Part shown: positions 44,568 to 53,306 of the stretch, piece by piece
Layout: each line of letters starts with the position of its first letter
Numbering within the stretch: position 1 is the first letter of the stretch
Origin: Rhodanobacter sp. MP7CTX1
GTDB taxonomy: Bacteria; Pseudomonadota; Gammaproteobacteria; Xanthomonadales; Rhodanobacteraceae
Direction of reading: 5' to 3'
DNA length: 64,000 nucleotides
Assembly (NCBI RefSeq): GCF_014205795.1
Contig: NZ_JACHCN010000007.1
Location: forward strand, 159,769 to 223,768
The notes under the pieces: model-generated
The model's database searches: none
The model's input: the letters and a program-made list of their open reading frames with translations, nothing else
Told to the model about the DNA's origin: nothing
Program-made: the position numbers and the translations under genes

Positions 44568-44801
44568 CGTACGGGCGCCGTATCGCGCTATTCAAATCAG
44601 ATTCAACGGGCGCGCCATGGCCTGCCCGAATGGTTGGGCCTGTGCTTCCAGTCGGTCACTCGAACACTGTCCTTGTCGCGCGCTGACTTCAGAGGGTCCG
44701 TAACATGTCGATGGGAAGGTTGTGCCGCGGCGCAGCCTTCCGATCGATAGAGTATGGCCGTGATTCTTGTATCGCGGAGGAAACTTATTCCCGGATCATC
44801 T

Positions 44802-45578
44802 CTACTTGCCATCCAGCGCGTGGTTTGCCGCATCTTCGATCAGCGCAGCAATCTCCTTCGGATGCGACTCGTAGACAGAATGGCTGGCCCCTGTCACTTC
44901 GATGGTATGGCTATGAGCGCGCTTGGCATACATCCGTTCAAGATCGGGGTTGATCATGCGATCCAACTTAGCAACGGCATACCAGCTCGGCTTGGTCCTC
45001 CAGGCGGGCTGGCCCTCCGGCACAGTGAATACCGACGATGCGGTGAAAACCTGCGCACGCGCCTCAAAATCCGCCTGGCTGGCAGGAAGATCTGCCGCAA
45101 AGTCGGCAGGGAAGAGAGTGGGGTCTAAATAGCTGAAGCCATCGGGCAATTTTCTGAGGGCCTTCGAGGCATTCGGGAACAGCTTGCCGTTGCCGACCTC
45201 AGTTTCTCCCTGATCCAGCGCGTGCGCTGCGACGTAGACCAGCCCTACAACGTGCGAGTCATTGCCCGAGTCCGTGATGATCGCGCCGCCATAGCTGTGT
45301 CCAACGAGGATCGTCGGTCCGTCCTGCATCGCAATCACACGATTGACTGCAGCAACATCGTCGCTAAAGGAAGTCAAAGGGTGCTGCGCCACGGTCACGT
45401 GATAACCATCTTTTACTAAAATATTGTAGACGGGCTCCCATCCTGCTCCAGTGACCCATGCGCCATGGACGAGGACGATGTTGTGAACTGGAGCTGCCTG
45501 AACTTGGCCGGTCGCAGCAAGCGCCACGAAGAGCAAGGATGCAGCTGCGGAAAATGAGCGTGCTTTGTGAAACTTCAT
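44802..45578 (-). CDS. Exported alpha/beta hydrolase
   Basis: A 258-residue secreted hydrolase. A signal peptide (SAAASLLFVALAATGQVQA) precedes the fold. NIVLVHGAWVTGAGWEPVYN holds the oxyanion region, ILVGHSYGGAIITD the nucleophile serine in GHSYG, and VTGASHSVYESHPKEIA the catalytic His. The short lid with HALDQGETEVGNG places it with the AB-hydrolase-6 (RsbQ/esterase EstC-like) group. It probably acts as an esterase in the periplasm; the substrate is unknown. It lies upstream of nothing obvious and is likely monocistronic. Confidence 0.86.
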   Translation of the reverse strand: MKFHKARSFSAAASLLFVALAATGQVQAAPVHNIVLVHGAWVTGAGWEPVYNILVKDGYHVTVAQHPLTSFSDDVAAVNRVIAMQDGPTILVGHSYGGAIITDSGNDSHVVGLVYVAAHALDQGETEVGNGKLFPNASKALRKLPDGFSYLDPTLFPADFAADLPASQADFEARAQVFTASSVFTVPEGQPAWRTKPSWYAVAKLDRMINPDLERMYAKRAHSHTIEVTGASHSVYESHPKEIAALIEDAANHALDGK

Positions 45579-45751
45579 GAAAATCTCCAGTTAAGTATGA
45601 TTCGGTGAATAGGTTCGCTGTTACTTCATCCTCGGATGCCAAGAAGTCACCTCTTCCAGGCAAGAACAAACTTTTACTCAGTCCATGTCCTTCGTTGAGG
45701 TCGATATCCGCACCGCTGAGGTACAAGATCCGTGCCGGTAGCAATAGACGA

Positions 45752-46318
45752 CTATCCCTTTGCCGGAAGGGAGGCAATCCATTGATCGACAGTAAGAACG
45801 TTCGCCGAACGAGGAAACAAGTTCGTCATCAGTTCCTCATGCAAGGTTGCCTTGGGATCAGCACATGCGTCTGAGAGAATCGTTATGCCGTAGTCTTCAT
45901 CTGTTGCCAGCGTGAATGTCGAGAGGATGACGCCGCTGGTTGCAACACCCGCCATCACCAGATGCTTGATGCCTCCTGCGCGCAGGACCTCCTTCAGGTC
46001 ATTGCCGTTGAAGGCGCAGTACCTATTCTTGTCCACAACAATCTCATCGCGTCCGGGCTCCAGGATCGAGATCATTTTGCTGGCATCGGGCGGGAACAGG
46101 TTCTTCATCTTGATGAGTGCAAATGCTTTGTTGCTGTCCGCAACGTCTCGGTATCCCGGACGAAACTTCACTTTGCAGAACACTACCGGCAGACCGGCTG
46201 CGCGTCCGGCCTGAAGTGCGACAGCGGCGCGTTGCGCAGCGCTCTCCGCATAGGGCTGGTCACCAATACCAATCTGAAAGTCCAGGATAAGAAGGGCAGT
46301 ATCTGAAGTCTGGGGCAT
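45752..46318 (-). CDS. Isochorismatase-fold hydrolase lacking the nucleophilic cysteine
   Basis: A 188-residue protein of the isochorismatase/nicotinamidase fold. Asp13 (LLILDFQIG) and Lys97 (IVVDKNRYCAF) of the Asp-Lys-Cys triad are present. At the cysteine position the sequence reads GVATSGVILST, with Gly129 where Cys is normal. Members with this GVATSGV variant form a recognised subgroup of unknown activity; isochorismatases proper also lack the Cys. It lies divergent from the lyase-like gene at 46722 and about 1.3 kb from a second member of the same fold at 47613. Confidence 0.82.
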   Translation of the reverse strand: MPQTSDTALLILDFQIGIGDQPYAESAAQRAAVALQAGRAAGLPVVFCKVKFRPGYRDVADSNKAFALIKMKNLFPPDASKMISILEPGRDEIVVDKNRYCAFNGNDLKEVLRAGGIKHLVMAGVATSGVILSTFTLATDEDYGITILSDACADPKATLHEELMTNLFPRSANVLTVDQWIASLPAKG

Positions 46319-46558
46319 AGTCAGGGTCTCCTTTCACGTTGCCGCATGCCCCGCCGAGGCAATTGCGGCGATAAGTCCGGAACGCACAATCGCTCCGGGA
46401 GATACTGTCGGGGCAGTTCAAGAATGCTGTGTCTCAATGTTCATCACGATTGGTCGTAACCATCCGGCCGCCGGGCCAATCAACCGACTTTCAGAACTGC
46501 GCTCCTCGCTACATCGCACTTACCAGCTACGCAGGGTCGGCTCAACCGCAGCTCGCGG

Positions 46559-46733
46559 CTATTCGAGGGGCGACCGTACGGATGGGGTGAGCAGCGTCAT
46601 CAATTCGGAAATGTCGTCGAGGCTCTCGATGTCGAGAACGGCCTTTTCGATAGCGCTCTGCCGGTCTGCAGAGATCACGGAGCGAGTGAGGCTCCGGTAC
46701 TTGTCGACAATATCGGTGTTGGTGAGCACTCGG
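46559..46733 (-). pseudogene. C-terminal fragment of an MmgE/PrpD-family protein
   Basis: The minus strand reads TNTDIVDKYRSLTRSVISAD then RQSAIEKAVLDIESLDDISE and LMTLL, ending at a stop at 46559. The layout (K-x-R-x-L, a helix, then xLxxLDDxxxLxxLL and the C-terminus) is the end of 2-methylcitrate/iminodisuccinate dehydratase-type MmgE/PrpD proteins. The rest is gone and is replaced at about 46735 by the lyase-like gene in opposite orientation. PrpD-type and PrpB-type genes are often neighbours, so a local inversion or deletion is plausible. Confidence 0.5.
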
Positions 46734-47573
46734 TCGCCGGTGCCGCGCGGGTGGGCAACCGTTTTGTCACGTGTACCGAACGCGCTCGCCGCGCGGATCG
46801 TCGAGGATCTGGGCTTCGAGGCGATCTACCTCACCGGCGCCGGATTCACCAACATGAGCCTGGGCCTGCCGGATATGGGCTTCATGGATCTGAGCCAGGT
46901 GGCCGCAGCCACCATGGCGATCCGCAACGTGACTGAACTGCCGCTCGTCGTCGACGCCGATACCGGGTTCGGCAACGCCGTCAACGTCACCCAAACAGTG
47001 CGCATGCTTGAGCGTGCAGGGGCCAGCGCCATCCAGCTCGAGGACCAGGCATCGCCCAAGCGCTGCGGCCATTTCGAGGGCAAGGAGCTGGTTCCGGCCG
47101 CGGAAATGGTCGCCAAGATAAAGGCCGCAGTCGATGCGCGGCGCGAAGGCATGGTCGTCATCGCGCGCACGGATGCGCGGGCCGTCGAAGGCTTCGAGGC
47201 GGCGCTCGACCGAAGCCGGCGCTATATCGAGGCCGGCGCCGACATGACTTTCCTGGAGGCGCCGCAATCCCTGGACGAAGTGCGCCAGGTGCCGCGAGCC
47301 TTGGGCGTGCCGCAGCTGCTGAACATCGTCGTCGGTGGCAAGACCCCGGTCATCGACAAGGCCCAGGCGGCGGAGATGGGCTTCAGCCTGCTGCTTTACG
47401 CCAATGCCGCGCTCCAGGGCGCCGTTCTCGGCATGCAACATGCGCTCGTCGCTCTGCGCGACCGAGGCGCCGTCGACGAGGCGGGCGGGCTGCTCGCCAC
47501 CTTCGCCGAGCGTCAGCGCCTGGTCGACAAGCCGGGCTTCGACGCCCTGGAACGGAAATACGCTGCCCACTGA
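46722..47573 (+). CDS. Isocitrate lyase/PEP mutase-family lyase, 5' end rearranged
   Basis: A protein of about 283 residues with the TIM-barrel lyase fold. LAARIVEDLGFEAIYLTGAG, the metal-binding LPLVVDADTGFGNAVNV and IQLEDQASPKRCGHFEGKEL are clear. The KRCGH loop with cysteine fits C-C lyases (2-methylisocitrate lyase type) rather than phosphonomutases. RTDARAVEGFEAAL follows. The normal N-terminal 15-20 residues are not recognisable: upstream of TVLSRVPNALAAR the sequence is antisense to a PrpD-like fragment. GTG at 46722 is a compromise start; the frame stays open back to 46437. A cysteine-hydrolase-fold gene follows after 39 bp with a good ribosome site. Confidence 0.75.
   Translation: MSTRSPVPRGWATVLSRVPNALAARIVEDLGFEAIYLTGAGFTNMSLGLPDMGFMDLSQVAAATMAIRNVTELPLVVDADTGFGNAVNVTQTVRMLERAGASAIQLEDQASPKRCGHFEGKELVPAAEMVAKIKAAVDARREGMVVIARTDARAVEGFEAALDRSRRYIEAGADMTFLEAPQSLDEVRQVPRALGVPQLLNIVVGGKTPVIDKAQAAEMGFSLLLYANAALQGAVLGMQHALVALRDRGAVDEAGGLLATFAERQRLVDKPGFDALERKYAAH
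47419..47510 (+). repeat. 92-bp segment duplicated in inverted orientation at 21.7 kb
   Basis: This part of the lyase-like gene matches 21695-21786 (complement) at 90 of 92 positions by my alignment. This is the functional-context copy; the other is an isolated fragment. Confidence 0.85.
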
Positions 47574-47612
47574 GACGCGACCCCATTCACCCCACCATTA
47601 AAGGAAACAGAC

Positions 47613-48206
47613 ATGAACACGGCCTTCATCGGATTGGACTACATCGTTGACATCACCCATGAGGAGGGCAAGCTGGCCAAGGGTAGTGCCCACGTCCTCG
47701 ACGAGACGCAAATCGGTCGGGTCAACCAGACGCTTGCCCTCGCACGCTCCAAGGACTGGCTCACCGTCCTGGTCAAGGTCGGTTTTGCCGCCGGCTACGT
47801 GAACCAGCCGAAGAACTCGCCCTTCTTCGGCGGCGCCCATACGGCCGGGGCCCTGGCGCTCGGCACCCCAGGCACCGATTTCCACCCCGGCATCCGGGCC
47901 GATCTCGCCGATCTGGTGGTGGTCAAGCCGCGGGTCAGCCCGTTCTACGGCACGGAACTGGAAGCGGCGCTCCGAGCGCGCCGGATCGAGCGCGTCATTT
48001 TGGGCGGTGTCAGCACAGCCTGGGCCGTGCAGGCGGCAGCGCGTGATGCCCATGACCGCGACTATCAGGTCGTGGTGGTCGAGGATCTCTGCGCCGCAGC
48101 GACCGAGGCGCAGCATGAATCCTCCCTGGAACTGCTGCGCCTCATCGCATCGGTCGTGAAGGCGGAGGAACTCGGAACATATGAACGCTCTCTTCCGCAG
48201 GACTGA
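47613..48206 (+). CDS. Isochorismatase-fold protein, divergent active site
   Basis: A 197-residue protein of the isochorismatase/cysteine-hydrolase fold. Asp9 (FIGLDYIVDI) and Lys105 (VVVKPRVSPFYGTEL) are in the expected places. The cysteine motif reads GGVSTAWAVQAAARDAHDRD, with Ala138 instead of Cys. It is 39 bp downstream of the lyase-like gene, after AAGGAAACAGACATG, and probably co-transcribed. It differs clearly from the divergent member at 45752, so it is not a recent duplicate. Activity is unknown. Confidence 0.82.
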   Translation: MNTAFIGLDYIVDITHEEGKLAKGSAHVLDETQIGRVNQTLALARSKDWLTVLVKVGFAAGYVNQPKNSPFFGGAHTAGALALGTPGTDFHPGIRADLADLVVVKPRVSPFYGTELEAALRARRIERVILGGVSTAWAVQAAARDAHDRDYQVVVVEDLCAAATEAQHESSLELLRLIASVVKAEELGTYERSLPQD

Positions 48207-48219
48207 CTGCGTGGCAAAC

Positions 48220-48239
48220 GCCCGTGCCCCGGCACGGGC
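48220..48239 (+). other. GC-rich hairpin after the hydrolase gene
   Basis: GCCCGTGC and GCACGGGC form a perfect 8-bp stem with a 4-nt loop just after the stop. No T run follows, so a Rho-independent terminator is doubtful. Confidence 0.4.
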
Positions 48240-48259
48240 CCTGCTACTGGCGCCGCCCC

Positions 48260-48372
48260 CGCGCCTCGGCTAAAGCCAAATATAAAAATTTGATCCCCTA
48301 GATTGCAGTTCTCGATGAGCCACTCATAGGCTTGGATCACTTCGGCGTCGAGACCGTAGCGGCGCAGCGCTC
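48260..48372 (-). pseudogene. Fragment of a DUF2235 (T6SS phospholipase-like) hydrolase
   Basis: The minus strand reads RRYGLDAEVIQAYEWLIENC then NLGDQIFIFGFSRGA. GxFIFGFSRGAYTAR is the nucleophile elbow of DUF2235 proteins, a family that includes type VI secretion phospholipase effectors. Here it breaks off right after SRGA, and a stop lies just upstream in the same frame. Only about 37 codons survive. Confidence 0.55.
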
Positions 48373-49192
48373 AATGCTGATGATGCAATGCTCCAAGTGC
48401 GCGCCGTTCGGCGCGGCGCCATCGAAACCTCAGCCCAGGAGGCGTTCCTGCGGGCTTGGCCTCTGCCATCACTCGGAGGCTATATTTCGTAGAAAATCAG
48501 CAATCGAACGCAGGGCCTAGCGCCATTCTCGAAGATCGAAGAAGACTTCAGCACAGTCACGCACATCCGCCATGTGCCGAGGCGCACCGGCCGCTCCAAC
48601 TCAGGTTTCTCTTGGCCCAAGGCAGTGGGCTGACAGCGATAAGCGTCGCTTATCGTGGGTAGCGTGCTAGCCCCGTTCCACGCGTCTGAACCCCGGTGCA
48701 CTCCGGTGTGATCAGGGACATGCGCTGCGGGCCGTCGGGAGCGGATCGCGCGCAGTCTGCGGTAATTCGGGCGCCACGCCCGCCTGATATTGCGCACGGT
48801 GGCAAGCACTGAGCCAAAGCACTTCATTTTGGGTATGAATTTAGGTATGAATTGATTCTTTCATTGCGACATATGTCTTCATATCAATAGCTTGATGAGA
48901 GTTTTTGGTCTACCTCTTGAACCATTTGATGGTTTCAGGACCTCATTGCGTGAGGCATGCTGAGCTCCCATGACCCCATCTTTTTTGTGCCTGAGAAATC
49001 CCGCGCCGCCCAGGAACTGAGTGGGGCAGCCGACATTGTGGCCAACGTCGCATGGAGGGCGAAGGTGATCGAACGACTTCGTGCCCCCTTGAAGGGACCC
49101 AAACTTAGAGCCCGACTATGAAGCCGTGGTCTATACGTAGTCGGGGGGAAAGACGAATCTTGTCTGCGACGCGGCCTAAATCAACGGGCAGG
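48373..49192. other. Long intergenic region with one weak small frame
   Basis: No recognised gene. A 54-codon plus-strand frame at 48957-49121 (SSHDPIFFVPEKSRAAQELS, then IVANVAWRAKVIERLRAPLK) could be a small protein or a gene fragment, but its ribosome site is too close. The rest shows no clear structure. Confidence 0.35.
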
Positions 49193-49831
49193 CTACATGT
49201 CTTCGAGCTGCACCAAACCAGACTTGAGACTCAGCGCAACCGCCTTACTTCGTGAAGCCACACCCAGCTTGCCGAGGATGTTTCCCACGTGGGTTTTGAC
49301 GGTTTCTTCGGTAACCGCAAGTTTCTTAGCAACCTGAGCATTGCTGAGCCCCCGGACCAGGCAACGGAGCACTTCCAACTCGCGGGCAGTCAAATCAGGA
49401 TGGCCGGCGGTCCTGTCGAGCCGGTTACCCACCGCGGGTGATAAATACCGGCCGCCGCGGGATACCGTGCGAATCGTGGTCAGCAGCTCATCGGACGTTG
49501 CATCCTTGAACAAGTAGGCATGTGCACCTGCCTGAAGCGCTTTGGAAATGTCGCTGCTGCCCAAGTTCGCAGTGAGAACTACAAATTTCGCGACGGGCGA
49601 CTTGGCGCGAAGAGTCGCAATAACTTCGACGCCGCTGCGATCGGGTAATGACAGGTCCACCAGGGAGATATCCGGCGAATGCGCCTCAAACAGCGCGATT
49701 GCTTCAGCAGCTGTCGCCGCCTCTCCAACGAGTTCAAGATCACGTTGAGAACTAACGATAGCGCCGAGCCCGGTGCGCACCACTGGATGGTCGTCCACTA
49801 CCAGCACTTTGATTTTCGGTTGCACGTTCAT
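49193..49831 (-). CDS. NarL/LuxR-type response regulator
   Basis: A 212-residue transcription regulator. The receiver domain has KVLVVDDHPVVRTGLGAIV and the phospho-acceptor Asp in DISLVDLSLPDRSGVEV. The C-terminal LuxR helix-turn-helix is complete: LTARELEVLRCLVRGLSNAQ then VAKKLAVTEETVKTHVGNIL. It overlaps the histidine kinase gene by 4 bp and is its cognate partner. Likely targets are the divergent TonB receptor and perhaps the protease gene, which share a 119-bp upstream element. Confidence 0.93.
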   Translation of the reverse strand: MNVQPKIKVLVVDDHPVVRTGLGAIVSSQRDLELVGEAATAAEAIALFEAHSPDISLVDLSLPDRSGVEVIATLRAKSPVAKFVVLTANLGSSDISKALQAGAHAYLFKDATSDELLTTIRTVSRGGRYLSPAVGNRLDRTAGHPDLTARELEVLRCLVRGLSNAQVAKKLAVTEETVKTHVGNILGKLGVASRSKAVALSLKSGLVQLEDM

Positions 49832-52800
49832 CCGTCAATTCTCGCTGTGCTGTCACCGCGCAAATGTCGCCATAGCCGCGCCAATGCTCCAAGTCGAGGG
49901 ACATAAAGCGATACCTTTGTACCTCTTCCATCCTCGCTCGTCACCTCAAGCTTAGCTCCCAGACATTTCGAACGATGGCGCATGTTCTTCAAGCCAAAAC
50001 CGCGCCCGGGTTGTTCGGAGATATTCGAATGGATACCGCTTCCGTCATCAACCACCTGGACCAGCAACGAGTCCGGCTTATAGTCCAGTTTGATTGATAT
50101 CCTACTTGGGCTGCCGTGCTGGACGGCGTTCGATAGCGCCTCCTGTACAATAAGTGCCATATGATGCTGCGCTTCTGGTTGCATGAGCCACGCCTTTCCG
50201 GACGAATGGATGTCCAGCTCATCCACACGCCCCCCAGTAAGTTGTCGCGCCATCACCGAGAGCTGCTCCAGCAGGCTTTTCTGATCCAGGGCTGGGGGGC
50301 TGAGGTTCCAAATCGAGGAACGCGCTTCTTGTAGGCTGCTCCTGGCAAGATCGCGAGCCGACTTCACATGGCCTACTGTCGTGCTATGCGTGCGCTTCAT
50401 GCGCAGTAACGCGGCCTCTGTCTGGAAAATGATGCCGCTAAAGCCTTGAGCCAGGCTATCGTGAATTTCGCCAGCCATTCGATGTCGCTCTTCCAGGACC
50501 GCAGCTCTTGCGTGCAGCCAATTGACCCGTAGTCGATAGAATCCCAACAGCACCATAATCACCGCCAGAGCACCTAGCAAGCGAACCCACCAAGTCTGAT
50601 AAAACTGTGGAAGCACCACGAAGCGCAGGGTGCTCTCCTGCGTGCCCCAACGGCCAGTATCGGCGCTCGCGCTGACATGAAATGTGTAGCGCCCGGGCGA
50701 CAAATTGGTGTACTGCGCCACACGCTGGATACTGCCGGGTGTCCATTGCTCGTCAAAGCCGTCCAATCGATAGCGAAACCGCGTTCGTTCGGGTGATGAA
50801 AGATTGGGAGCGGTGTAACGAATCTCCAGACGACGTGTTCCGGGCGCAAGCCGCGCCGGTGCCGCGAGATTGACCTCGGCCTCGTCCGCAAGCATTTGCT
50901 CCACTCGAGCGGTCGGTTGCCGATCACTCAAGAAAAGTCGCGTGGGATCGACGACGACCACACCTCGGATGGTCGGAAACCATAGTCGTCCGTCGCGCGC
51001 ACGCCAACCGGCAGGTTGCGAGCCGGCATTGGTTTCACTGCTCTTCATTCCGTCGGCTTTGCCAAAGAGGATGGGATGCACTGTTTTGCTGGTGCCGGCG
51101 GCTACGGCATCCAGGTCAAGGCGGCTGATGCGGAAGACGCCCTTGTTCGATCCAAACCATAGGTTGGCGGTGGAGTCCTCCAGAATGTTATTGATCGTAT
51201 CGTCCGGGAGGCCCTCGTGGGTGGTGTATCGCGTGAAGCGGCCATTTTCGAGTCGGAACAGGCCCCGCCCGAAAGTGCCGATCCATAGCGTGTTCTTTGC
51301 ATCCACATGCAATGCGAGCGCCTCCGCGTCGGACAGGCCGTTGGTTGCATAGCTCAGGATACGGCCATCCTGAATGCTATTGAGGCCGTCGCTGGTGCCG
51401 ACCCATAGGGTGCCTGCCTTGCCTTCTGCTACGGCGTAGATGAAATTGGCCAACAACCCATCTGTTCTGGAATACAAGCGGCTGCGACCATCGCTGTAGC
51501 GCACTAGTCCACCGCCCCTCGTTGAAATCCAGAGCTGATCGGCGCCGTCCACGAGAATCCCCCCGACCATGTAGGCAGGCACGTCATTGCGGGCCGGAAG
51601 CGCTGGGGTAAAGCGCCCCTGTGACATCCGAGCTAGTCCGCCATCCGATGTCCCCACCCAGAGATTTTTCGCATGATCTTCCCACAACGACCAGGTGCTG
51701 TTGGTCGGCAGCCCGTCGGCGGTGGTGAACACGCGGACTTGATTTCCCCGCAGCCGATTGAGCCCGGCCGCTGTCGTCACCCAGATATCACCGGCGTGGT
51801 CCTGGATCACCGAATAGGTCTGATCGTCTGCCAGTCCTTCCTCCTTGGCGTAGGTCGTAAAGCTTCCGTCATGGAAGCGGTCGAGGCCGCCTTCATTCGT
51901 GCCGACCCAGATGTCCCCGTCACGGTCTTCGTACAGGCTGGTCACCAGGTCGCTGCTCAAGCCATCCTTCGTCGTGAATCGACTGACTTGCTGGCCATTA
52001 ATCCGAAGCAGCCCTTCAGTCGCCGTGGAAATCCACATATTTCCATCGCGATCCTCAAGCATGCCAACCGTGTGGCCAGCCATGCCTTGAATTTTCCAGG
52101 GCTCGAAGCGGCCGTGTATTAGGCGCACGATTTCGGAGTTCTGCGCCTGTGCCCACAAGGTGTCGTCAGCACCGAAATGCAAATTGGCCACATCATTGCG
52201 AGGCAGCCCATCCTTGGTTGAGTAAGCCTCCATCTTGCCGTTGATCAGGTGATTCAATCCGTGAGCGGTGGCGATCCAAAGAGACTTGTCTTTATCCGTG
52301 ACTAGTTGCCTGACTGGATCACCAGACAATCCATTGGCGGCCGTATAGGTTTTGATAACTTTCCCGTTGTTGAAGAGCGTCACACCGCCATAGCCGCCTA
52401 TCCACACACTGCCATCGAGGTCGGCGGCAAGAGCCATCCCACCGCGTGCGCCGATCGCATCTACATGGGTAAAGATGCCATCGTGAAAAGACGTGACACC
52501 ACCATTTGAGGTCGCGATCCATAGTGTTCCTTGGCGGTCCTCGACAAGGTCTACGATGTAATCGTCGTGAAACGCGGGAGTATTGGTGTGATCGAAGACA
52601 GCAAAGTGCACTCCGTCAAATCGAGCAATGCCCGCTTGCGTGCCGACCCAAAGATAGCCGTCCGTCGTCTGAAGGATCTTGTTGACTGAATTTTCGGGAA
52701 GCCCTTCGTCTGTTCGCCAAACGGTGTGCACGTATTGGGTGATGGCTTTGGTCGGATCAAGCGCGATCGCAGACTGAAATGGGATGGCGACCCAGAGTAA

Positions 52801-52842
52801 TCCAAGCATCAGTCTTGCTAGTCGGCTCACTACTGTCTCCAC
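49828..52842 (-). CDS. Beta-propeller sensor histidine kinase (Reg_prop/Y_Y_Y type)
   Basis: A 1004-residue hybrid-free sensor kinase. After a signal/anchor (LMLGLLWVAIPFQSAIALD), about 14 two-component-regulator propeller repeats fill residues 35-620 (typical blade TTDGYLWVGTQAGIARFDG). A Y_Y_Y domain follows (TRFRYRLDGFDEQWTPGSIQ, LSPGRYTFHVSASAD). One membrane helix (VRLLGALAVIMVLLGFYRL) precedes a HisKA_3 domain with His794 in MAGEIHDSLAQGF and an ATPase domain (SNAVQHGSPSRI, VVDDGSGI, GRGFGLKNM). Such sensors read periplasmic oligosaccharides or peptides, often ones imported by a neighbouring receptor. GTG at 52842 is used; ATG at 52809 is an alternative. It is divergent from the TonB receptor at 53307. 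Confidence 0.93.
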   Translation of the reverse strand: METVVSRLARLMLGLLWVAIPFQSAIALDPTKAITQYVHTVWRTDEGLPENSVNKILQTTDGYLWVGTQAGIARFDGVHFAVFDHTNTPAFHDDYIVDLVEDRQGTLWIATSNGGVTSFHDGIFTHVDAIGARGGMALAADLDGSVWIGGYGGVTLFNNGKVIKTYTAANGLSGDPVRQLVTDKDKSLWIATAHGLNHLINGKMEAYSTKDGLPRNDVANLHFGADDTLWAQAQNSEIVRLIHGRFEPWKIQGMAGHTVGMLEDRDGNMWISTATEGLLRINGQQVSRFTTKDGLSSDLVTSLYEDRDGDIWVGTNEGGLDRFHDGSFTTYAKEEGLADDQTYSVIQDHAGDIWVTTAAGLNRLRGNQVRVFTTADGLPTNSTWSLWEDHAKNLWVGTSDGGLARMSQGRFTPALPARNDVPAYMVGGILVDGADQLWISTRGGGLVRYSDGRSRLYSRTDGLLANFIYAVAEGKAGTLWVGTSDGLNSIQDGRILSYATNGLSDAEALALHVDAKNTLWIGTFGRGLFRLENGRFTRYTTHEGLPDDTINNILEDSTANLWFGSNKGVFRISRLDLDAVAAGTSKTVHPILFGKADGMKSSETNAGSQPAGWRARDGRLWFPTIRGVVVVDPTRLFLSDRQPTARVEQMLADEAEVNLAAPARLAPGTRRLEIRYTAPNLSSPERTRFRYRLDGFDEQWTPGSIQRVAQYTNLSPGRYTFHVSASADTGRWGTQESTLRFVVLPQFYQTWWVRLLGALAVIMVLLGFYRLRVNWLHARAAVLEERHRMAGEIHDSLAQGFSGIIFQTEAALLRMKRTHSTTVGHVKSARDLARSSLQEARSSIWNLSPPALDQKSLLEQLSVMARQLTGGRVDELDIHSSGKAWLMQPEAQHHMALIVQEALSNAVQHGSPSRISIKLDYKPDSLLVQVVDDGSGIHSNISEQPGRGFGLKNMRHRSKCLGAKLEVTSEDGRGTKVSLYVPRLGALARLWRHLRGDSTARIDG

Positions 52843-53306
52843 GAAACTCTTGGGCCAAGTTTTTCGATGCTAGGGAATGCGCAGCGCTTACCGAGCAGCA
52901 TGCCAGCGCACAGTGCTCAATCTACTCCACTCGATGCGAGTCAGCGTCGTGCGCAACCTGAATTCTCGCCGCGTGTCGTTGACGTTCTCTGCACGTCGCT
53001 CTCGATCGCCATAGGACTGCTGATGCTTTTGCCTACGGCGGCCTCCACGCCTATCCCTCTTTCGAGGGATACCAGATAGCTCGAACGACCGTCGTGCAAA
53101 TTTGCCCCATACGCCAGAGTCGCCACACGGAAGCTTGAGCACAGTTGCCAAGGAGCAAGGGAGCCGGATTTGCGGCTGCCCTTTCGTGCGAAGTGCGTCG
53201 TGTCGACCATCGCGCGCGGAGCGCAAGTCATGCCTTTAGCTATCGGCACAATCCCAGTGTGGGTTGCGCCCTTCGATGATCAATAACGTTGCAGGGGAAC
53301 AAGTTA
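52843..53306. promoter_or_regulatory. Divergent promoter region between sensor kinase and TonB receptor
   Basis: This 464-bp gap must hold both promoters. It contains repeat copy A (53052-53170). CAGGGGAAC before 53307 is the receptor ribosome site. No credible gene lies here. Confidence 0.55.
53052..53170 (+). repeat. 119-bp shared upstream element, copy A
   Basis: It aligns without gaps to 56987-57105 with about 94 of 119 positions identical by hand count. It begins with the hairpin TATCCCTC-TTTC-GAGGGATA; the opposite strand reads TATCCCTC-GAAA-GAGGGATA with a GNRA-type loop. An ACGAC-C-GTCGT dyad and the invariant GGAAGCTTGAGCACAGTTGC follow. It lies 137 bp before the TonB receptor start. 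It is either a regulatory leader or operator, a structured RNA, or an interspersed repeat. Confidence 0.75.

Noticed and set aside
48220..48239. Rho-independent terminator
   Set aside because: The stem is strong, but no T run follows, so it is listed only as a hairpin.
53052..53170. Cyclic-di-GMP riboswitch as the identity of the 119-bp element
   Set aside because: The conserved bases of GEMM riboswitches are not present in either orientation, so I do not assign it to that class.
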